From positions 62,001-126,000 of the forward strand of contig NZ_BAAANL010000008.1 of NCBI RefSeq assembly GCF_039529775.1: a DNA stretch of 64,000 bases. Direction: 5' to 3'. Both the position numbers and the translations under genes were made by a program. Of the stretch, positions 59,975-64,000 are shown in pieces. Below the pieces are notes generated by a model, which did not search any database, had not been told where the DNA came from, and was given only the letters and a program-made list of their open reading frames with translations. This stretch comes from Myceligenerans crystallogenes. Lineage in GTDB: Bacteria; Actinomycetota; Actinomycetes; Actinomycetales; Cellulomonadaceae. Within the stretch, counting starts at the first letter, position 1, and the number at the start of each line of letters is the position of its first letter.

Positions 59975-61507
59975 ATGACCCACGTCCCGACCGAACCCGA
60001 CGCCCCGGCCACCGAGCCGGACGACCCGCGCGGCGCCCAGGCGATCGCGAACGACGTCGTGGCACGGGTCCTCGCTCGGGCAGGGACCGCACGTGCCGAG
60101 GGCGACACCGTGCACGCCGCGCACGACGGCGACCAGCTCGAGCTCGCCGAGCGCAGCGCGCTGCGCCGTGTCGCCGGGCTCTCGACCGAGCTCGAGGACG
60201 TCACCGAGGTCGAGTACCGGCAGCTGCGCCTCGAGAAGGTCGTGCTGGTGGGCATGTACTCCGGCGGTGAGGCCGCCGCGCGCGAGGCCGAGATCTCCCT
60301 GCGGGAACTCGCCGCGCTCGCCGAGACCGCCGGTTCCGAGGTGCTCGACGGCATGCTGCAGCGCCGCCAGAAGCCCGACCCGGGCACCTGGCTCGGCTCC
60401 GGCAAGGCCGCGGAGCTCGCCGAGATCGTCCTCGCCGTCGGCGCGGACACCGTCGTCGTCGACGGCGAGCTCGCGCCCTCCCAGCGCCGTGCGCTGGAGG
60501 ACGTCATCAAGATCAAGGTCGTCGACCGCACCGCGCTCATCCTCGACATCTTCGCCCAGCACGCCAAGTCCCGGGAGGGCAAGGCGCAGGTGGAGCTCGC
60601 GCAGCTCGAGTACCTCCTGCCGCGCCTGCGCGGCTGGGGTGAGTCGATGTCCCGGCAGGCCGGTGGCCAGGTCGGCGGCGCCGGAGCGGGCATGGGCTCG
60701 CGCGGCCCCGGTGAGACCAAGATCGAGCTCGACCGGCGTCGCATCCGCGACCGCATGTCCAAGCTGCGGCGCGAGATCGCCGCCATGAAGCCCGCGCGCG
60801 AGACCAAGCGCCTCAACCGCAAGCGCAACGCCATCCCCGCCGTGACCATCGCCGGCTACACCAACGCCGGCAAGTCCTCCCTGCTCAACGCGCTGACAGG
60901 CACCGGCGTGCTCGTCGAGAACGCGCTCTTCGCCACGCTGGACCCGACGGTGCGGCGCTCGCGCACCGACGACGGCCGCGTGTACACGCTGGCCGACACC
61001 GTCGGCTTCGTCCGGCACCTGCCGCACCAGCTCGTCGAGGCGTTCCGCTCCACGCTTGAGGAGGTGGGCGACGCCGACCTGCTGCTGCACGTCGTGGACG
61101 CCTCCCACCCGGACCCGGAGGGGCAGATCACGGCGGTCCGCGAGGTGCTGGCGGAGATCCCGGGCATCGAGAAGGTGCACGAGATCGTCGTGCTCAACAA
61201 GGCCGACGTCGCCGACCCCGAGGTCGTGGGCCGCATCCAGCGGCGCGAGCGGCACACCGCGGTGGTCAGCGCGCACTCGGGCGAGGGGATCGCCGAGCTG
61301 AAGGCGCGGATCGCGCACGACCTGCCCCGGCCCGGCGTCGAGATCGACCTCGTGGTCCCGTATTCCCGGGGTGACCTGGTGCATCGCGTGCACGAGCACG
61401 GCGACATCGACCACACGGAGCACGTGGCCGCCGGGACGCTCGTCCGGGGCCGCGTGGACGAGCAGCTGGCGGCGGAGCTCCAGCAGGCCGTGGCCGCCGC
61501 GTCCTGA
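59975..61507 (+). CDS. hflX: GTPase HflX
   Basis: HflX is a ribosome-splitting GTPase that rescues stalled ribosomes and works under heat or antibiotic stress. The 510-residue protein has the N-terminal HflX domain (WLGSGKAAELAEIV, FAQHAKSREGKAQVELAQLEYLLPRL, GPGETKIELDRRRIRDR) and the G domain with AGYTNAGKSSLLNAL, DTVGFVRHLP and NKAD. An N-terminal extension of about 50 residues precedes the core. The ATG at 59975 follows GAGAAAGG. A small hairpin (59943-59959) lies between promoter region and ribosome-binding site. Confidence 0.96.
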   Translation: MTHVPTEPDAPATEPDDPRGAQAIANDVVARVLARAGTARAEGDTVHAAHDGDQLELAERSALRRVAGLSTELEDVTEVEYRQLRLEKVVLVGMYSGGEAAAREAEISLRELAALAETAGSEVLDGMLQRRQKPDPGTWLGSGKAAELAEIVLAVGADTVVVDGELAPSQRRALEDVIKIKVVDRTALILDIFAQHAKSREGKAQVELAQLEYLLPRLRGWGESMSRQAGGQVGGAGAGMGSRGPGETKIELDRRRIRDRMSKLRREIAAMKPARETKRLNRKRNAIPAVTIAGYTNAGKSSLLNALTGTGVLVENALFATLDPTVRRSRTDDGRVYTLADTVGFVRHLPHQLVEAFRSTLEEVGDADLLLHVVDASHPDPEGQITAVREVLAEIPGIEKVHEIVVLNKADVADPEVVGRIQRRERHTAVVSAHSGEGIAELKARIAHDLPRPGVEIDLVVPYSRGDLVHRVHEHGDIDHTEHVAAGTLVRGRVDEQLAAELQQAVAAAS

Positions 61508-61621
61508 GGCCCTGGGGGCCGCTCCGGCGTCGTCCGGCGACGGCTCCCCGTCCGGCGGCGTCGTGGGGCGGCCGCGGTGCGCGCGCCGTGCCGGGCGGGT
61601 TCCTGTGGTACTGATGCAGCG

Positions 61622-62644
61622 ATGACTTCCGCATCTCGTTCCCCCGGCGCCCGGCGGCCGACCATCCGCGAGGTCGCCGGCCTCGCGGGCCTGTCGCACC
61701 AGACGGTGTCGCGGCACCTGCGCGGTGACGACACCGTCAACGAGGCCGCCCGGGCGCGGATCGACGAGGCGATCGCGCGGCTCGGCTACCGCCCGAGCCT
61801 GCTCGCGCGCGCCATGCGCGACCGGCGCACCGGCCGCCTCGCCGTGGCCCTGCCGAGCGGGCTCGCGGTCAGCTCCCTGGCGATCCTCGACGGCGTGCGC
61901 CAGACCGCCGAGGCGGCGGGGTACACGGTCGAGGTCATCACCCTCAGCGGCGCGCCGGACGCGCGCCGCGCACGGGTCCTGGAGCTGTCCGACGCCGGGT
62001 TCTTCGAGGGCATCGTCTCGCTGATGCCGCTGCCCGGCCTGGCGGCGGAGGAGCCCCGGACGCCCCTGCTCGTCGTGCCGCGCTACGACGAGAACATGCG
62101 GAGCATCGGCGACCTGGCCGACGCGTCGATCCTGCACGAGATCATGGATCGCCTCGCCGCCGGCGGGCACCGCCGCTTCCTGCACCTGGCGGGGGACCAC
62201 GCCCACACGAGCGCCCGCGAGCGGCGGCGGGTCTTCGAGGAGGCCGCGGTGCGGCTCGGGGCGGAGTCGTACGACGTCGTCGACTGCGACTGGGATCCCG
62301 GGCGCGCGCTGGAGGCGATCCGGGGCCTGCCCGCCGACGGCGCGACGGCGGTCGTCGCGGCCACGGACGTCCTGGCCGCCGCGGCGATCCGGGCCGCGAC
62401 CGAGCGCGGCTGGCAGGTGCCGCGGGACCTCAGCGTCACGGGCTGGGACGACAACCCCGTCGCCGCGGTGATGCTGCCCAGCCTGACGTCGGTCAGCCAC
62501 GACCACCACATGCTGGGGCGGCACGCCGCGGCGTCGCTCCTGGCCGTGCTGCGCGGCGAGGCGGCGCCGGGGGAGCCGGGGCCGATCGCGACCGTGCTGT
62601 GGCGGGAGTCCACGGGCGCCGCGCCGGTGCACGAGCGCCGGTAG
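61622..62644 (+). CDS. LacI-family transcriptional regulator
   Basis: The 340-residue protein has a LacI HTH at residues 9-32 (TIREVAGLAGLSHQTVSRHLRG) with hinge region, and a periplasmic-binding-protein-like effector domain (RTGRLAVALPSGLAVSSLAILDGVRQTAEAAGYTVEVITL, ATDVLAAAAIRAATERGWQVPRDLSVTGWDD). The start ATG at 61622 gives MTSASRSPGARRPTIREVAG. No sugar transport or catabolic gene is adjacent, so the regulon and effector are unknown. It sits alone between hflX and the convergent DUF5302 gene. Confidence 0.9.
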   Translation: MTSASRSPGARRPTIREVAGLAGLSHQTVSRHLRGDDTVNEAARARIDEAIARLGYRPSLLARAMRDRRTGRLAVALPSGLAVSSLAILDGVRQTAEAAGYTVEVITLSGAPDARRARVLELSDAGFFEGIVSLMPLPGLAAEEPRTPLLVVPRYDENMRSIGDLADASILHEIMDRLAAGGHRRFLHLAGDHAHTSARERRRVFEEAAVRLGAESYDVVDCDWDPGRALEAIRGLPADGATAVVAATDVLAAAAIRAATERGWQVPRDLSVTGWDDNPVAAVMLPSLTSVSHDHHMLGRHAAASLLAVLRGEAAPGEPGPIATVLWRESTGAAPVHERR

Positions 62645-62715
62645 CGTCCGGCGGGGTCGGCCGGCCCGGCGGCATCGGCACGGGACCGCCGCCGCGGCGC
62701 CGTCCGGCACGACAA

Positions 62716-62752
62716 AGGCCGCCGACCAGGTCAGGTGCCTGGGAGGCGGCCT
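62716..62752 (-). terminator. terminator downstream of the DUF5302 gene
   Basis: A stem of 8 + 5 bp with a tandem GA internal pair joins 62716-62730 to 62738-62752 around a 7-base loop; on the minus strand it is followed by TTTG. It lies 14 bases after the DUF5302 stop codon and may also stop lacI transcription. Confidence 0.65.
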
Positions 62753-62765
62753 CGGCCGAGGAGTC

Positions 62766-62954
62766 TCAGCCGCTCTTGCGGCGGAACATCTTCTGCGTCG
62801 GGCCCGTCGTCTCCGAGCCGTGCACCGAGCCCGTGTTCCGGTCCGATTCCGCCGAGCGGTGGCTCGCCTTGTTCTTGCGGTCCAGAGCCTCGCGGAACTT
62901 GGCCTTGGCGTCCTCACTGGGCTTCGTGCTGTCGTTCGTGTTCTTCGACGTCAC
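62766..62954 (-). CDS. DUF5302 protein
   Basis: The 62-residue protein is basic and mostly charged: KPSEDAKAKFREALDRKNKASHRS, ending KMFRRKSG. That start-and-end pattern is typical of the DUF5302 family of small actinobacterial proteins. The GTG at 62954 has GAGGAGG 8 bases upstream, which decides against the GTG at 62963. The role is unknown. It lies downstream of nrdR on the same strand, 60 bases away, and may be cotranscribed with it. Confidence 0.8.
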   Translation of the reverse strand: MTSKNTNDSTKPSEDAKAKFREALDRKNKASHRSAESDRNTGSVHGSETTGPTQKMFRRKSG

Positions 62955-63014
62955 GCCGACCACCTCCTCGTCTCTCGCTGCCCTGCCAGGGCAGTCAGAC
63001 CAGACTCTCCCACG

Positions 63015-63515
63015 TCAGGCCATCTCGCCAGCTGTTTTCGGGCTGTGAGATTCCTGGGCGTCCGCGTCCTCGGCCTCCTTGCGCAGGTCCGTGATGGCCG
63101 CCTCGAAGTCCTCCAGCGAGGAGAAGTCCTGGTAGACGCTCGCGAACCGCAGGTAGGCGACGACGTCGAGCTCCCGCAGGGGGCCGAGGATCGCCTTGCC
63201 GATCTCCTGCGCCTCGATCTCGGCGCTGCCCGTGCTGCGCAGCGTCTCCTCGACGCGCTGGGCCAGCAGGGCCAGGTCGTCGTCGCTCACCGGCCGCGGG
63301 GCGCACGCCTTGCGGACGCCGATCGCGATCTTGTCGCGGACGAAGGGCTCCGTCGCCCCCGAGCGCTTGACCACGGTCAGGCTCGCCGTCTCGATGGTCG
63401 TGAATCGCTTGTGACACGACGGGCACTCCCGCCGGCGGCGGATCGACGAACCGTCGTCCGCGGTGCGCGAGTCCACCACGCGCGAGTCGGCGTGACGACA
63501 GAACGGGCAGTGCAT
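63015..63515 (-). CDS. nrdR: transcriptional repressor NrdR
   Basis: NrdR senses ATP/dATP and represses ribonucleotide reductase genes. The 166-residue protein has an N-terminal zinc ribbon with Cys3, Cys6, Cys31 and Cys34 (MHCPFC, RECPSCHKRF) and an ATP-cone domain (LTVVKRSGATEPFVRDKIAIGVRKACAPRPVS). The ATG at 63515 follows AGGAG by 5 bases. No nrd gene is in the window. It lies beside a LysM gene, the order seen next to lexA in Mycobacterium and Corynebacterium. Confidence 0.96.
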   Translation of the reverse strand: MHCPFCRHADSRVVDSRTADDGSSIRRRRECPSCHKRFTTIETASLTVVKRSGATEPFVRDKIAIGVRKACAPRPVSDDDLALLAQRVEETLRSTGSAEIEAQEIGKAILGPLRELDVVAYLRFASVYQDFSSLEDFEAAITDLRKEAEDADAQESHSPKTAGEMA

Positions 63516-63566
63516 GCGGTCTCCTGCGGGCTCGGCCGGCGACCGGGTACTCCCGGCCGGGACTTG

Positions 63567-63596
63567 ACCGTATGCGGGCAAACCACACCCATGCAA
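63567..63596 (-). promoter_or_regulatory. nrdR promoter
   Basis: On the minus strand TTGCAT (63596-63591) and TACGGT (63572-63567) are separated by 18 bases, a good -35/-10 pair giving a leader of about 45 nt before nrdR. No NrdR box (ACACNATATATNGTGT type) is obvious. Confidence 0.5.
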
Positions 63597-63670
63597 CACG
63601 ACCGCAGCAATATGGTGGACCGGCCTTGCGACTTCACCCGCTACCGACGACCTTCCGACGTCGTCAGGCC

Positions 63671-64000
63671 TCATCCCTCGGGGAGGTAGACGGTCTGCCC
63701 GACCTGCAGCGAGGCGGTCGCCAGCCCGTTCAGATCCTGCAGCTCGCGGACGACGTCGCGGACGTCCTGACCCGGTTCCGCGACCGACGCCGCCAGGGCC
63801 CAGAGCGACTCGCCCGGGGCGACCGCGTGGGCCCGCAGCTCCTGCGGCGGCAACGGCGGGTTCGCGGCCGCCGTCGCGCCCCAGACGAGCGGCGCGGCGA
63901 GCGCGAAGGCCGCGAGGGCGACGACGACGCGGCCGCGGGTGGTCAGGCGCAGCCCGTCGAGGTCGAACCGGGCCGCGACGGAGGACCTGGCGGCAGCGGG
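63671..64000 (-). CDS. LysM-domain membrane protein, C-terminal part (gene runs out of the window)
   Basis: The reading frame stays open to the right edge of the window, so the start is outside. The visible 109 residues contain a single membrane helix (VVVALAAFALAAPLVWG) followed by an extracytoplasmic LysM domain (HAVAPGESLWALAASVAEPGQDVRDVVRELQDLNGL...LQVGQTVYLP). A short LysM protein at this place, between lexA and nrdR, corresponds positionally to mycobacterial ChiZ (Rv2719c) and corynebacterial DivS, SOS-induced cell-division inhibitors. The identity with that function is inferred. Confidence 0.75.
   Translation of the reverse strand, partial: PAAARSSVAARFDLDGLRLTTRGRVVVALAAFALAAPLVWGATAAANPPLPPQELRAHAVAPGESLWALAASVAEPGQDVRDVVRELQDLNGLATASLQVGQTVYLPEG

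Overview
The window is about 64 kb of very GC-rich DNA with dense, mostly intact genes. The gene order is that of an actinobacterial core chromosome: ispG-GNAT-proS, rimP-nusA-ylxR-infB, rbfA-truB, ribF, rpsO-pnp-M16 peptidase-dapB, dapA-rnj-ftsK-pgsA-cinA-clgR, DUF3046-recA-recX, gluABCD, miaB/miaA-dapF, hflX, nrdR-LysM. The order, the base composition and the many genes apparently translated from leaderless mRNAs suggest a member of the Micrococcales near Cellulomonas, Cellulosimicrobium or Isoptericola. That placement is inference from gene content; no 16S gene is present. No rRNA gene, complete tRNA gene, CRISPR array, insertion sequence or prophage was seen.

Layout. 1-5.2 kb: 3' end of ispG, a GNAT protein, an Fpg/Nei glycosylase, proS and a DUF4439 lipoprotein. 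5.4-12.4 kb: the transcription/translation cluster rimP, nusA, ylxR, infB, rbfA, truB, with strong hairpins around infB. 12.5-15 kb: an unknown small protein and a TetR/ABC-2-type membrane protein pair around a perfect palindrome. 15.2-24.9 kb: ribF, then an interruption made of a structured intergenic element, a hipBA toxin-antitoxin operon with a paired operator and a BpsA-like aminopropyltransferase-family gene, then rpsO, pnp, an M16 peptidase and dapB. 26.5-29.2 kb: dapA and rnj. 29.3-30.5 kb: a TetR regulator divergent from a small membrane protein. 30.6-34.9 kb: an Hsp90 (HtpG) gene translationally coupled to a 797-residue TPR-like helical-repeat protein. 35-40.7 kb: ftsK, pgsA, cinA-type gene, clgR with a candidate stress-sigma promoter, and an Nei-type glycosylase behind the very large lhr helicase gene (40.7-45.8 kb). 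45.9-49.2 kb: an oxidoreductase, DUF3046, recA with an SOS box inside its promoter, and recX. 49.3-52.6 kb: a glutamate-type ABC importer. 52.7-59.8 kb: a LigB-like protein, two YbjN-family proteins, miaB, miaA, dapF, a YwaF-like membrane protein and a methyltransferase. 60-64 kb: hflX, a LacI regulator, DUF5302, nrdR and the end of a LysM protein.

How the genes work together. Most encode basic cell functions: translation factors, RNA decay (PNPase, RNase J), diaminopimelate/lysine synthesis (dapA, dapB, dapF), DNA repair (two glycosylases, Lhr, RecA, RecX), chromosome segregation (FtsK), tRNA isopentenylation/methylthiolation (MiaA, MiaB) and proteostasis (HtpG, ClgR). The most unusual elements are the HtpG-TPR operon, which resembles a eukaryotic Hsp90/co-chaperone pairing; a tRNA 3'-half-like sequence read in frame inside miaB; a roughly 100-nt nested inverted repeat upstream of hipBA; the hipBA/BpsA-like block between ribF and rpsO; and a recurrent -10 element placed 6-7 bases before start codons.
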